A stretch of DNA of 64,000 nucleotides, taken from Varanus komodoensis (lineage: Eukaryota; Chordata; Lepidosauria; Squamata; Varanidae). Each line of letters starts with the position of its first letter. Within the stretch, counting starts at the first letter, position 1. The position numbers and the translations under genes are program-made. The notes below the pieces were generated by a model, which saw only the letters and a list, made by a program, of their open reading frames with translations, searched no databases and was not told the origin of the DNA. Below are positions 10,916 through 40,879 of the stretch, piece by piece. The DNA lies in NCBI RefSeq assembly GCF_004798865.1, contig NW_025336429.1:2448325-2512324 (forward strand). Direction: 5' to 3'.

Positions 10916-12157
10916 GGCAGGTCGGAGAAGGCCACCCCCTACGGTGTCTTTTCCAGCAGCACCCTTAAAAAGACAACTGGAATTTTGCATGGGAAACACA
11001 GCCTCGAGAAAAAAACTTAAGTGTCCTTGCGGAAATGGAGCCGACCCATATACAGCTTCCCATATATCTGCTGTAGAGTTAAAAAGCATGAAAAAACCTT
11101 TTCATGCTTTTTTCACAGCTGCTGCTACCCACAATTGGCTTGATCGTTTTTCAACTTTTCAATTTTCAACTTTTATTCTCCTTTAGGGGTTAACTTGTTG
11201 GGACGCCCATTGAAGACTTGTGTGCTTCTGCCTTGCAGTGATTAACCCATTGCTTCCACACATACGAAAATCCATGGCCTTGTATGGGGAATTCCCCGGA
11301 GAAGATTCTGTCTGCTTCCGTGGAGGGAATTCTGTGCTGTCCTAGACAATCCTGCACAGACTTACCTTAATGCCACAAAAGGCATACTTAGGATCGCACT
11401 GCCAGCCTTTGTGACCTCTGACCCAGTCATTTCCCAAAATCCAAAGTGCAGACTTAGCAAGCTTTTACATGAAAGTGGGGCTTCCCATTTCTTCCCTGTG
11501 TATTAGCATAGGATGACTGACTACATCTTCTTTTCTCAGTTGGGATTTTCAGTGACCACAGTTTAATGCGCTAAAACCCATGGACGTAAATGGCCTGCAG
11601 CATAGTTAAACCTACTGAAAGAAATGGTCTTTGGCATGCTCAGCTCTTGGGCCGGACTATGGAAACTGCATGCCAGTACACGAAAAAGCACAACAAGCTC
11701 TCTCAGATATCCATGCATCAAAAAGCACACTGTCCATGCCGGCTGGAGATGATGGGAATGTTGTCCAACACGGTTGGGGAAGATGGGCCCACAGCATGGT
11801 TCACGAATGCCAGCAGACTATTTTTGGGGACTTGCTGGTTCCAAAGCTCAATATAAGAGAACATCTGCTCTTCCCTTGGGAGTCCCTGCTGTCTCCAGGT
11901 TTCAACACAGCTCTTTTGCGTATTTGAAATGTCTGGTTCGGGCTATTATTTGTAACAGAATTTAACCCAGCTGAATATTTCCAGCTAGTGTTGCAATGTA
12001 TGTGCGAGGGGTTTCTTTGATTTCAAAAAAGGACACCCTTCAAAGCCCCTGTGATATCTAACCTGCACAATTCCAGATGCCGGCCACTGAAATGCGGTTC
12101 TGAAATTTAGGTTGCAAGCCGATGTATATTAAGAAAGAAAAAAGTTTCTATAGCAAC

Positions 12158-12192
12158 CAGGATTCCCTGGCTAGCATGTCCAGGGAATCCTG
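12158..12192. repeat. Perfect 13-bp inverted repeat
   Basis: CAGGATTCCCTGG, a 9-base spacer, then CCAGGGAATCCTG. It could form a hairpin. No function is evident. Confidence 0.8.
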
Positions 12193-13078
12193 ACTGCTGT
12201 AGGATTTTTTTCTATCTAAGTATTCATTGCATCACAACCTACATTTCTTTAATTTTGTGTATGAAATAATTATCTTTTGGTCTGATTATGTCCCTCCTGC
12301 TGCTTTTATAACTTCGCTGCAGAAAAACATTAATCACCTTACAAACGTAACAGTCTGCATCCGCCATCTAGCAATATCAAATGGCTCAGCCTTTAACAAC
12401 TTCCCTTTAGAATTTGGGGTTTTGTCAGTGTATTTCAGAGAAAGGAGTATTTCTCATTTTCTTTATCCAGACTGAATTAAACCTGATCCGATTTGAAAAA
12501 CGGGGAGGAAGGAAAAGTCTTCGTATAACCCCAACCATTGTTCCTTCTTCAAGAGATGCGATTCCTACCTCACTAATTAAGTTGCTGGATCTCATGAAAA
12601 TGCTTTGCTTCCAGCTGGCCTGAAAAAACAGGAGTATCAATTTGGAAGCAAAACAAAAACAAAAACACACACAATTTTTAAAGCAGCTGAGTTTGAAGCT
12701 TCTACTGAAGGCCATTCAAAACAGCAATCTGTAATCTGTCTCCTTTTTCCTTCTCCAACACAGACATCCTAAAGGTAACCTTTGAAATTCCCTATATTCT
12801 TGCCCCGGTAAATTGTGGACATCCACTCTATGCCAAGCAGTGAGTGGGCTGAGATGGGAAGGCTCAAGTCCTATGTGAGTAACTGGAACTAACGTCATTC
12901 TTTCTAAAGAGTCTTTTTCCAAGCAAAGGTCTTCCGAGTCTCCCTCTCTCAGGCTTCAGAGCAAAGCATCAGTTCCTGGAAATGCAATCATATTCAAAGG
13001 AGCAGAACACAACTATGGCTTCTCAGTGGAGCAGGTGGATCGTGCCCAGCAGGGCTGCACTTCCCATGCCCAGAGCAC

Positions 13079-30189
<17,111 letters not shown>

Positions 30190-30494
30190 TTTCCGTCTCT
30201 GCTTTGAAGGCAAATGCAGCTGGGATTTGGAAGGGAAGAAGCGGGAAGCACACCACTTCTTGGGCCCCCAAAGTCACTAACACCGTTGAATGGAACAGTG
30301 AAAAAAAAGGGAAATATGGATGATCCCAGCCAGCCAGAGGAACTTCTCTCTGCAGAAAAGAGAGATAGACACACATGTATTTGTCTTGTACTATAATTTA
30401 AGCATTTTATAGCCTGATCCTTTTTAAAAATATGTTTTTTACTGATTCTGTTTTAACCTAACAACTGGTTCAAACAAGATGACAAGCTATTCAG

Positions 30495-30850
30495 TTTATT
30501 TATTATATTTATTTACTGCTCCTATAGCCCTCCAGGACACAAGCATATAACTATCAAAATTATATAGCAATTATATACAGTCCAGAACAAACATATAACA
30601 ATTTTTTAAAAACCACCATAAAATTCATCAAATAAAAAATTCGTATAGTAAAATACAATAAATGCAGTGCACCCTGACAGATAACTACAACAGTCAGTAA
30701 AATTACCTCAGGTGCAGCAGTGATAAAAACAGTCATTAAAATTTCCTAAAATATAAAACCTTAAATCAGTAGTTCTTAAAATGTCTGGGGAATAAAAATG
30801 TCTTTACTTGGCGCTGGAAAGATAACAATAAAGGTGCCGTTGTTATATGC
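30495..30850 (-). repeat. L2-like LINE 3' end, reverse orientation
   Basis: TTATTTACTGCTCCTATAGC, A-rich middle, AAAAATGTCTTTACTTGGCG then CTGGAAAGA at the coding end. Just upstream of gene A exon 1. Confidence 0.6.
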
Positions 30851-31154
30851 CAATGTTGCAAACCATTATATGCCACTATAGTTTATTGTACTGTGTGAAT
30901 CTGGTCTTTTTTCTTTGCTGTTACTCACCACTTATTCTGTGTTATTCTTATTTTGTTATTCTAGTCATATTGTTATTTTTAATTGTTCACTGCTCAGAAT
31001 CTGTTTAGATATGGAGCAGTGCAGAAATGTTGCAAATAAATAGTATAACATGAATGCCTCACAACTGAAAATAAGGACATGTTGGTAAAAATTCCAATCC
31101 AAAGAATCGTAAACTAAGGCTCAGAAAGGGCTGAAGACTCAACCGTGCTTGCTT

Positions 31155-31625
31155 TAATGTTTATTATTTATTTATTTTATTATTGATCTTGTATGCTGCA
31201 CCCCTTAGCCATAAGGTTATCTAGGCAGCTTGCAATATATTTGACGGTAACAGACAAAATAACCCCGTTAACAATGATTTTAAGAAATATGTAACAAAAT
31301 ATACAAAGAACAAATAATAAGAGAAAGAAAAACAACAAACATAAAAAGTTGGACTGAAACATTGAACATTCAGTAAATAAAACCATTGAAAACACCCTTT
31401 AGTTAAAAGAGAGTAAGATTGTAAATAAAAATTGTATGGCAGGTGAAATTCATAATGCGGCGGTAGCAATGATAAAACAAGTATAAAATCCATTCAAACC
31501 AAGTCAACCCACTGGGCAAAATAGTTAGAGAAAAGGAACATTTTCAACTGGCTTGTAAGAGAGAAGATGGCGCTCCAGTGGAAGTGAATTCCACAAGTGG
31601 GGTGCTATTTCAGACATGTCATAAT
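31155..31625 (-). repeat. L2-like LINE 3' end, reverse orientation
   Basis: TTTATTTATTTTATTATTGA, AGGCAGCTTGCAATATATTT, and a coding-side AATTCCACAAGTGGGGTGCT. Confidence 0.6.
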
Positions 31626-32153
31626 GTGCCATCACTGCCACAAACACCAATAGTCAACTCAGGTGCTGCATTCCGCAGCCGAAACCAGGCCACTGAGAAA
31701 AAAAGAAGCTATTACCATGCTGGGTAGTTTTGCAGAACTAAAGGAAACCTGCAGGGGGAACCTTTCCCCTCCAAAATAGTCCAGCAAGGATTGGGCACAG
31801 GCTGTAGCCACAGAAATGCCTGGGGGGAAGCGATGGAATATTCTTGGAAGAGGGCACAGTTGGCTGACCCTCCTAACTCCGTGCTCGAACATCTTCTTTC
31901 CCCATCCACAAAATGATCAAAGACCGGAGTAACTTTCCTTCGAGGAAGGGTGAAAGCAGCCGACTCAGCTTACTGTTTTGGGCTTTAGCTCCCATCAGCC
32001 CCAGCCAGCACAGCTGGTGGTCAGGAATGGAATACTGGGAATTGTAGTCTCAAAATATCTGCAAAGCGACAGGCTGAGGAAGGATGGTATATGCTGGAGT
32101 GACCAGACTTGCTCAACGGAAGAGCCACGTATGGTAAATGTCAGATGTCTGAG

Positions 32154-32248
32154 AGTGGCAAGTGGGCACTCACGGGCACTGGTCAGTGGCAAGCAGGTGC
32201 CCGCGGGCAGTAGCCGTGGCAGGTGGGTGCCCACGGGCACCCTGAGCA
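32154..32248. repeat. Minisatellite of about three 31-bp units
   Basis: Imperfect tandem units each containing GTGGCAAGTGGGCACTCACG, GTGGCAAGCAGGTGCCCGCG or GTGGCAGGTGGGTGCCCACG. Confidence 0.7.
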
Positions 32249-32539
32249 GTGATTGGCAAGATGCAAAATAAACTCAAAGAGGTGCATGCAGCTCCCGAGC
32301 CTCAGTTTGACCACCCCCGGAATAATATGCTAAAAGCAAACTCGTTTGCGAGTTATGACGGCTGTCCAGCCATTCCTATGAAAAAGGAGCAAGGAGGCGT
32401 CTGTATCCACTTGCAGTTCTGAGTGTGATCTTCTAGAGAGCTCAGAAAGTGAACTGAAAAGCACACATCGCTGCGTACCTGAGACGTACCTGAGAGGAGA
32501 CCGGCTGCCGAGTCCGTTGTGTGAAGGCTGACCCCTTAC

Positions 32540-32587
32540 GGAAGGAAGGCGTAGGAGGAGCCAAAGCCCCCGCAGAAGAGATTATTC
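32540..32587 (-). other. Candidate 5' UTR exon of gene A
   Basis: 48 bases with a strong acceptor (TTTTTTTCCCCTTCTGCAG) and donor C|GTAAGG, on the right strand and 2.3 kb upstream of the exon carrying the start codon. No transcript evidence. Could be a chance pairing of splice motifs. Confidence 0.3.
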
Positions 32588-32879
32588 CTGCAGAAGGGGA
32601 AAAAAACCCAAGGTCAACAAGAACAATCTAGTTAGCAGCCATGAGGGATATTTGTGCCTCAGTTTTGCTACTCCAACTGTTATTTCTGTAACCATGGTAT
32701 ACAGTTCTTGTCTAGCAGGACACCATAAATGAATTATTTGGGACCTGTAATTTCCACTGAGTTTGGTCCAATGATAAATCCAGCCCTATTGCAGGATGCC
32801 TCAAGGGGTGCATGCAGATAAAGAGACGGGTACTTCTGCTATTCTAGAAGAGCCTTGACTATTGGACGGTATAAAATAA

Positions 32880-33240
32880 ATACATATTTAATTATAATTC
32901 TTTCTATTGATAACCTGCCTTCTTGTCCTTTCAAGGAACTCAAGGCAATTTCTACAGTTTATTTATTTTATTCATTTATTTAAAACATTTCTATGCCACC
33001 TGTTGTGCCAGAGCACCTCTGGGCGCTCAAAATCATAAGCTAAAACCATGATAAAGCTGATTGCAACAACAATTAGAACACAATACAAATAAAATACAGA
33101 TAAAATACAAGTGTAGTGGCATCAACTACTAATTTTTTTTTAAAGGTATGTCTTTGCCTGGTGCTGAAAAGCATATAAAGAAGGTGCTGGGTGAATGTCC
33201 TTGGAGAGAACATTTCAAATATGGGGATATATATTTCAAA
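32880..33240 (-). repeat. L2-like LINE 3' end, reverse orientation
   Basis: TTATTTAAAACATTTCTATG, CTCTGGGCGCTCAAAATCA and GTATGTCTTTGCCTGGTGCT. The AT-rich tail also adjoins a SINE remnant at 32890-32950. Confidence 0.7.
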
Positions 33241-33430
33241 TACAATTCCAAATATAGTTCCCCTCCTCCCCTCAATTTTATCCTCAGGACAACAACCCTG
33301 TAAGGTAGGTTGGACTGCAAGTCTATGCCTGGCTCAAAGTCACCCAGCGAGCTCCATGGGCAAGTGGGAACTAGAACCCAGATCGCCTGGGTCACGGTCC
33401 TGCACTCATAACAACTAACCCACATTCTAT
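33241..33430 (-). repeat. MIR-like tRNA SINE, reverse orientation
   Basis: TTTTATCCTCAGGACAACAA, GTAAGGTAGGTTGGACTGCA, TCACCCAGCGAGCTCCATGG. Confidence 0.75.
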
Positions 33431-33559
33431 GGGGCTGCACCACTTAAAAGAGATCTGTTAGGGCCTCATTTTACTGGCCCTTTGAATTTTTAAAAATGTT
33501 TAGAAAATCAGCAAATATGAGAAGTCCCTGTTATGTTAACGTTGCGAGTCATGCCGCTG

Positions 33560-33660
33560 TTTTATTTATTAGATTTATATCCTACCTTTTTCCTTTTAAA
33601 GAACTCAAAGTGGCTTACATCATTCTCCTGCTGCTCTCAGTCTTAGGTTTATAGCTGGTT
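33560..33660 (-). repeat. MIR-like SINE tail, reverse orientation
   Basis: TTTATATCCTACCTTTTTCC, AAGAACTCAAAGTGGCTTAC. Core lost. Confidence 0.6.
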
Positions 33661-34084
33661 TATTGCAGCCCTTATGGTGCTTTTAGATGAGACTGTTTTT
33701 AAATTGATCTTTCCCCCTAATCATTATTCTGTTCCTTTAAGTATTTCCTATTCTGTCTTCATTGATGTCAGCCATTCTGAGTGCTCTATAAACAGAAAAT
33801 AAATTCTCAAATGCAAACACCAATACCTAGAAATAATAGTGATAAATAAACTTAACCATACAATTAATCCGAACAATAGTAGTGATCATTTCACATTGCC
33901 GAGGTCCCATTTCTACTCGCTGGACAATGCCTTCCCTTGCACTGTGGTCCGGGCCCTTCCTGCACCTGGCGCAGAATCAGGGAGCGCTATGAAGCTGACT
34001 ATAACTTCAAAAAATGTAAGGCTGTTTTAATGGTTCTTATGCCTGTTGGCCAACAGGCAAGTACACATAGGGTTGAACATAAAA

Positions 34085-34290
34085 ATAGCCCTGCCAGAAC
34101 AAACACCAGAGTCTATCTAGTCTGGTTCTCAGTTCACAGCTAAACAGCTGTCTGTGAGAAGCCCACAAGCAACAGAACCCTCCTGCCCATGTTCCCCAGC
34201 CATTGGGTATGCAGACTGCCTCTGCTTCTAGAGGCAGTATATAGCCCTCAGATTCATAAGGCATTGATGACCTTCTCCTCCATGGATGTG
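34085..34290 (-). repeat. CR1-like LINE 3' end, reverse orientation
   Basis: TCTATCTAGTCTGGTTCTCA, AACCCTCCTGCCCATGTTCC, GACCTTCTCCTCCATGGATG. Reverse relative of 16590-16925. Confidence 0.65.
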
Positions 34291-34291
34291 T

Positions 34292-34500
34292 TGTTTATTT
34301 ATTCGATTTACATCTTGCCTTTTTTCTTACAAGAACTCAAGGTGGCTTCCATCTTTCTCCTCCTGCTATCCATCTTATCCACACAACAACACCCGTGTGA
34401 GGTAGGCTGGGCTGAGAGTCTGACTAGCCCAAAGTCACCCAGTTAGCTCCACAGCCAAGCAGGGACGAAAACCCAGGTCACCTGAGTCTCCCATTCCCCA
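34292..34500 (-). repeat. MIR-like tRNA SINE, reverse orientation
   Basis: AAGAACTCAAGGTGGCTTCC, CACCCGTGTGAGGTAGGCTG, TCACCCAGTTAGCTCCACAG. Confidence 0.75.
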
Positions 34501-35630
34501 TTTAATGCTGTCCAAATGGGTGGCCATCACTGCACCTGAATGAAATTAATCCCATACGAGTTTAATCTTGTATTGTATGAAGAAGTCCTTCCTTTGACCT
34601 GAGATAAAACAAGGGCCATCATTCACCTGTTTCTCCTCCCTGAATAACATAAACTGGTCTGCAGTTTTATGCAGGCTTCCATGCAAATTCTTCTGAAGAC
34701 AACAGATTTAATTTCCTTCCCCAACACAAGTTTTTTTTCTTTCTGGAAACCAAAGAATGTGGATTGTCTCTGGGAAGTAGGGGCAGCCTAAGCATATGTG
34801 CCCATTCAGAAGGAATACTGCTCCTGTATAATGATGATCTATTTAGCTGTCGCAAGGAACAGCTGACTCTTTTCCTCAGATCTGCTTCCCAGATACTAGC
34901 TCTTTCACCTCCTTCAAATCCTTTCTTGGAACCCGTCTGGGAATGCCTCTGACATATTTCCCCAATCCCCGTATTCTGCTGTAACCAGGTTATTTCAGAC
35001 TCTGAACTCATGAAGCACACAAGTAATAGTTTTCTTCTCATCTGCATCTGCCACGAGTCTACATTCCCGATTTACTAGAGTGAAGAAAAAATTGTTTAAA
35101 AAAATTCAATTCATTTTGAATTTAAATTGAATTTAATTCCATTTTTAAAAATTCCGATTTAAAAGGAACTCTAAGCGTGTATACTTTTGCATTTTAAGGG
35201 CACAATTTTATGCGTATTTAGAAGAAAAAGTCCTTCGACTCCCAACAACGGATAGCCAAGATTCTGTTTGGCTGCAGAATCCTGGGAGCTGCAGGACTTG
35301 CTTTTCTGTCCAAACATGCATGGGACTGCACTTTAAACTCGCTTTAAAAATTGCACCGGCTTGATGACAGGATTAAAATGGCCTTTGCTTCTGCTTCCCT
35401 GAGCGAAACATATTAACCTTGAAATAAGCACGATGTTGTTGTAGAAGTGGAAGAGTACAGCTAATAAACAGAGCATTTGTAAGCACGTACAGCAGACCTG
35501 CCTCCTGACTCTACGGCGTTATTAAGCGTAAGGAAAAAACGATGCTGCATAGTGGTATTGGCCCAAGTGGTATTGCATTCATGCATTCATGCCGGCCCGA
35601 GTCCTGATGCTGGACCTGTTTGTGGCCGCC

Positions 35631-35678
35631 CCGGTTATGTGTAATTCTTTGGGTCCGGTTACGTGTAATTCTTTGGGT
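35631..35678. repeat. Tandem 24-bp duplication
   Basis: Two adjacent units differing at one base, each beginning CCGGTTATGT or CCGGTTACGT and ending TAATTCTTTGGGT. Confidence 0.9.
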
Positions 35679-35939
35679 GGCCAAAGTCTACCGCCCTGGG
35701 GCTCTGTGCGTTGGCTCAAAGGTCCAGCCGCTGCCGCACCTCTCACTGCCCAAAAGAACTGTTCCCCCATTTAACTCCCCTCTCCCCCTCCCCAGCTTCT
35801 CCTGTACTGAAGTTACTGACTGTAAGTTCCTCCTGGGCAGAGACCTGTCTCCTTGGGGTTTATAGAGAACCTTTCTGGCTAATGGGGCAGGATGGAAAGC
35901 TAACAGATAGATAAACCATGTTGTGAAATCAGCCCTCTT

Positions 35940-36660
35940 TTAAGCGCTAGGCTGGTCACCACCGGCGAGCTGAGAGGGCATGCAGGTGATCAAGCAGAGA
36001 GAGGCTGCAACACCCCGTCTTTCCTCGGAGCCCGCCACAGAAACTGAATGAGTGCAATTCCGAAGAAAGGAAGCCCTTTTCTGAATACCCAAATATAGAA
36101 ATGCAGCTCTCCTCGTCCGCCAGCTCCCCGCAGGATAGCAAAGAACCTGCATGCTAGTAACTCGCCGGTGGACAGCGGGGAAAGCACAGGGACACGCTTC
36201 TTTGCAAAGCCCCGCCAGCGAAATAATGAATTAAATAAATCCATGCAGTCTCTACCACCATCATGCACTTGGGAAAGGAAACCTGGGTAGGGCAATCCCA
36301 CTGCTGCAAGTCACCCCTGGCCTTGGGATAAACATGTGTGCGGTTTTTTGGGGATGGGGGGGGGTCTCCTGGTCCCTCCCCCCGCATCCACCGCCGCTTC
36401 TGCATATTCGCTCCATCCCCTAACCTATTAAAGGGCCGAGCGTGACACCGCTTCTCTAGCAGGGGAGCCAGTTCGGTCACACGAAGACTGTATTTCTTAA
36501 TTGAGTTTTAATAACTCCCTGTGGCAGCTCCGTCTCCCCCCACCCACCCTCAGAAACTCACCAGATCTGGCCCAGCCATTGACAGACAGTGGAATCTTTC
36601 CCACAGTGGAAACGGGGGGAGGCGATGGAATTAAAAGCAGGAAGTGACTTAAAACAGTTT
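35940..36660 (-). promoter_or_regulatory. Candidate upstream/promoter region of gene A
   Basis: Moderately CpG-containing sequence upstream of gene A. A minus-strand consensus donor (CTG|GTGAGT, exon side 36562) could close a first non-coding exon. No TATA box or transcript support. Confidence 0.25.
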
Positions 36661-36774
36661 ACAACCCTCCTTCCTAGAAGACACACTAGGAATTGAGACT
36701 CGGTCAGCTTAACCCTTCAAGAGAATTTCCCCAGAAAAACTGTTTTCCAGAAGGGTTGCAGTCTTCCCCCGTCG

Positions 36775-36878
36775 GGTGCCCGTCCAGCTGCGTTGGCCGC
36801 GATTCCCATCATCCCCAGCCATCATGCTGGCTGGGCATGATGGGAATTGCAGTCCGACACAGCTGAACGGGCACCGAG
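36775..36878. repeat. Well-preserved palindromic element (MITE-like)
   Basis: Near-perfect inverted arms: GGTGCCCGTCCAGCTG... and ...CAGCTGAACGGGCACC, with inner GATTCCCATCATCCCCAGCC facing GGCTGGGCATGATGGGAATT. Confidence 0.7.
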
Positions 36879-38559
36879 CTAGGAAAGACTGTCGTACTCC
36901 GTTTTGCATCCAAACAAATCCCTCGTGCACAGCCTGGAGGACTAGAGTGTCACACGAACAACAAAGAGTAGTGTTGTGCCTCAATGACACACGTATTTAT
37001 TCTAGGCTATGGTTTTTGTGGGATGCAGCCCACCTGCCGAGGCAGAAAGGATGTTTTTCAAAAGCGCCGCGAACATCACTAGGAGGCTGGAGGGACTTCC
37101 CCGCAAGAAAGGGGCTTTTGCCTTTAGAAAATTAAAGCAAATTAATTTGTGGCATGAATGGACATCAGGGTAGCCTATAAAAATGTTGCACGGTATGGAA
37201 AAATCAACGGATGTTCGATGTGTTTATGAACTACATCGCCTCTAAACGCGATCCCAAAGCCATGCACGGAAAAGGAAAAGGAGAAATACTAAAGGGCAAA
37301 GAAACAGAATACAGAAGAATAGAGTCCCTCCCCACTTTCACCTACCCGATCCTAGGAGACGGCATGCAATGAATCTGATTGGTCGGAGGTTCAAGAGGGA
37401 TTAAAAAAAGCCTCTCCCTATGGAAAAGCACCTAGCTGGCCTATGGAACTCACCCCCACAAGATGCAGATGCTCTTAGATGGCTTTGAAAGGGAATTAGA
37501 GGAAAGCATGGAGAGAGAGAAGTCCAGGGGGGCTATTAACCATACTAGGGTAACCATAGCACCCCTTCCTGTTTATACCTCACATTGCCAGCTGCTAAGC
37601 CCTCCCCTCTCTTCTTATAATTAAACATTTAATAAGTCCCTCTGTGGTCACCAAAGAAGGCATTTGAAAGCCTCACTCGCTCTTTGGGAAGGAGGAAAGG
37701 TCTTGTCTCCAATCTGAGTGGAGATAAGATCTTGGACCAGATGAACAGTGCTAGTGAGCCCTAGCCAGCCAGCCCGTGGCCGAGAAGTCCCACATCCCCA
37801 GATGAGATGGACCTGGGCTCCGATCCAGGAGGTCCCTTTTGTGTTCTTCAAATGGCCTTCCCCACCAATGTCCTCCAGATATATTGGCTCACAGCTCCCA
37901 GCACCCACAGCCCACCGGGCCATGGGCTATGCAAATGGGTATTGCAGTCCAACCAGATCTGCAGGATCATGCCCTAAGTATACAATGGCATAAGCCTCTC
38001 TGGGCCAAAGTCCTGTTTCTAGGATCCACAATGAAGCATTTTCTTCTTTTTAAGCAAAGAATAAATGGCCACCTAGCTTCAGATCAACTCTTCACTAGCA
38101 AGAGGATTTTATACATGGGATCTTGCCTCTGTTACAACCAACACTTGAAATCTGGTGAATGGTGGCCATCCCAGACAACTTTTGGGAATGCCCAAAACCT
38201 CTGCACTTGGAGTGCTAAGTCTCTTTCAGCCCAAGGGCCAAATTCCAGTTGGGAGAAGCCTGGGGTGGGGGCGGCACAATCCACTGGTGGGTGGAGCTGA
38301 AAGCAAAAGGGGTGGAGCCAAGGATATCGGCATATTTTAGGTTAAAGCTTTTTCTGCCAGCTTTTTCTTTTCAGGCCCAGGATAGGCATCTTAGAAAGGG
38401 GAAATAAATGCACAAAAGTTGGGAAACCACCAGTCAAACAGTAGTTCTGGGAAAGGGGGTGTGACCATATAGGGAACTGCAGGATTGCGGCTCCAGGATT
38501 GGGCCCTTGGGCTTGTGATTCTGTCCTCAGTGATGTTGTGTGCCGTTGTCTCTGACCTA

Positions 38560-39345
38560 TTATTATTATTATTAATTCACCTTATATTCCACAATCAAAA
38601 TTACTCCCAAGGACTCTCTAAACGGATTACAAAAATACCAATAAAAACAGCCTCTCATAAAAACATGTAACAATCACAAAATGCTGCTGAGGGGTCAGAT
38701 ATAAATAGATTAAATTAGTATATTAAACCAAAGAATGATATAAAACAGTACTATTAAAACTGCACAACATAAAATCAATCTTTAAAACCAATTATTACAA
38801 TGCTTGGAGAATAGGATTGTTTTTGCCTGGCACCAAAAGGATTGTAATGAAGGTGCCAGGCGAACTTCCCCCAGAAGGCCTTTCCAGAGAAGGGGTGCAA
38901 CCACTGAGAAGGCCCTTCTTCTATTTGCCATCCTCCTTTCCTCTTTGGTGGATGGCTTTCTCAGAAGCATCGTCACCTGATCTTAGGGACCCTTCAGGTA
39001 CTCTGGTCCCAAGCCATTTAGGACTTTATATGTTAGAACAAGCACCTTGAATTGGGCCCAGACCTCAACTGGGAACTAACGAAGGTGATAAAGCATCTGG
39101 GTCACATGGGCAAGTGCTCCTGCTTGTGTCTGCAGTCACACTGCCCCATTGTGCACCAGCTGAATTTTCTGGACTGTCTTCAAGGGCAGCCCCACGTAGA
39201 GCACATTACAGTAGCCCAGTCAAGAGGTTACCAGAGAGCAGGTGACTGTGGCTTGGCTCTGCCTGCCCAGGTAGGGCCGCAGGTGGTAAATTAAGCATAG
39301 CTGAAAGAAGGCGCTCCTGGCCACGAAGTCCACCTGAGACTCACT
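38560..39345 (-). repeat. L2-like LINE with RT C-terminus, reverse orientation
   Basis: The minus-strand frame over 38976-38782 reads RRAFSVVAPLLWKGLLGEVR and LAPSLQSFWCQAKTILF. Farther right lie blocks equivalent to CACGTAGAGCACATTACAGT and GCGCTCCTGGCCACGAAGTC. Confidence 0.85.
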
Positions 39346-39349
39346 CACC

Positions 39350-39430
39350 CTATGAGTGAAAGCCCTCCAAAATGGCTCGTCCGTGACAATCCCGCTCAGC
39401 CCTTGCGAACTCAGGACCGTGGCTGTGAAA
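39350..39430 (-). repeat. RTE-like LINE 3' fragment, reverse orientation
   Basis: ATGAGTGAAAGCCCTCCAAA is the reverse complement of the matching block at 19258-19280, with GCTCGTCCGTGACAATCCCG after it. Confidence 0.5.
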
Positions 39431-39699
39431 TGGATCCATCTCACATCTGGTCTTGCTTTTACGCCTTCGGGTTTCCCTGCCTACGGTCCAGGCAGGATGG
39501 TCACGGTCGGTTTTGACGGTAAGACACCAACACAACACATGTAAACATAAGTAAAAAACATATATTGTCATAGAAACTGAATGCCTCGAGTGGTGCACCT
39601 TAGGATACAAGGATCAATTATGCTAGAAACAATTCATTCCACATGCCAGCCTCCCTGACAGGGCTGCTGTGAGAAAAGAAAAGGATGCGGATGCTTGCT

Positions 39700-39805
39700 T
39701 AGCTGCTTCTGGCATGTCATGAACTGAGCCGGGGGGGGGGGGGGGCAGACTAGATGGCCCCGGAGATCCCTTCTGACTTGCTCTGTTTCTGTGTTTCTAA
39801 ATAAA
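39700..39805 (+). repeat. CR1 LINE 3' terminus with a poly-G tract
   Basis: CAGACTAGATGGCCCCGGAG, TCCCTTCTGACTTGCTCTGT, preceded by an uninterrupted run of about 14 G. Extremely truncated. Confidence 0.75.
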
Positions 39806-40879
39806 TGGTTAATAAAAACATGCCTGAAATTGAGAATATAGGTCAGTTGCAAAGATCCCCTGCAGCATCAATGGTTTACAGTCTGTCATTCCTCTACAGC
39901 TGGGGTGGATCCGATTTCAGACACCCTCTCTAAGGGATCTGTTCAGACCTCTGAAGAAGCCATATCTCTCTGCTAGGCAGGAAAACAGGGTGGATTGAGA
40001 GTGATCCACTTGTCCTTTGGTCTCGTGCTTGAGAGAAGGGGATCTATTACCCTGCTCCAAGGAGCAAAGGCAAAAGGAAAGCATGTAATTCCCTCTATTC
40101 TACCACAGCAATCTTATAAAGTATGTGTGGGTTTAATTTTGCAGGATGTTTAATGGCCAGGGAAAGAATTCAAACCAAACTTGAACACAGTGTGCTGGTC
40201 TAAACGCAGCTCTGTCCTGTGCTAGTGTTGTCTACTATTTCATTTTGGTTTATTTTGCTTTCTTTTTCTTTTTTTTAAAGTTCATTTTATTTAAATAATT
40301 TTATTTCTGTTTGTTTTAAATACGTTTAGGCCACTTTTTAGAGCTAGGCCCTTGCATGACGGCATGCAAACACAGAACAAACCATTGCATTTCCATGAAA
40401 GAAATCACTTCATGAATTTAACACGGGAGCCTAGAACAAGACAAGCTACCCAATCACTTTTAGATATCTACCCAAAACAAACCTCAAATCAACACCGAGG
40501 AACCTTTACAAGGAAGCCACGTGAATTAAGCAGGTCCAGATGCATCACGCTTGGGTGAAAATTCTGCGGCGAGGGTGCCACCACGGACAAGACCTCGTCT
40601 CTCATGTCACCAAATCTCTCATGGCTGGGCTTGCAAACTGGGGCTAGGCAGCGGACCGCAAGCCCGGGGCGGTTTTGCAGGCTGCAAGCGCTTGGCACTT
40701 GATTCACTCTATCTCACGCAAACCCGCGTGGGAAAAGTCCTCAGAATCACCTAGGGGTCGCAGCTGGGTTCCCTCTTTTTTCCTTCCCTTCTTCCTCCAT
40801 CCGGATCCACCCTCTCCCTCTCCTTCAGCCGGATAAAGAGAACAATGGACGCAAAGGGATGCACCGGGAGGCAGAAACG

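Larger units (their letters stand above)
5346..13078. other. Gene-poor convergent interval between the Myb/SANT-like gene and gene A
   Basis: No coding exon could be supported on either strand. The interval holds dispersed repeats (listed separately), A+T-rich unique sequence, and presumably the 3' UTR of gene A at its right end. A variant polyadenylation hexamer (ATTAAA on the minus strand, 12248-12253) lies about 830 bases beyond gene A's stop. I see nothing else recognisable at 7300-8500 or 11000-12150. Confidence 0.5.
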
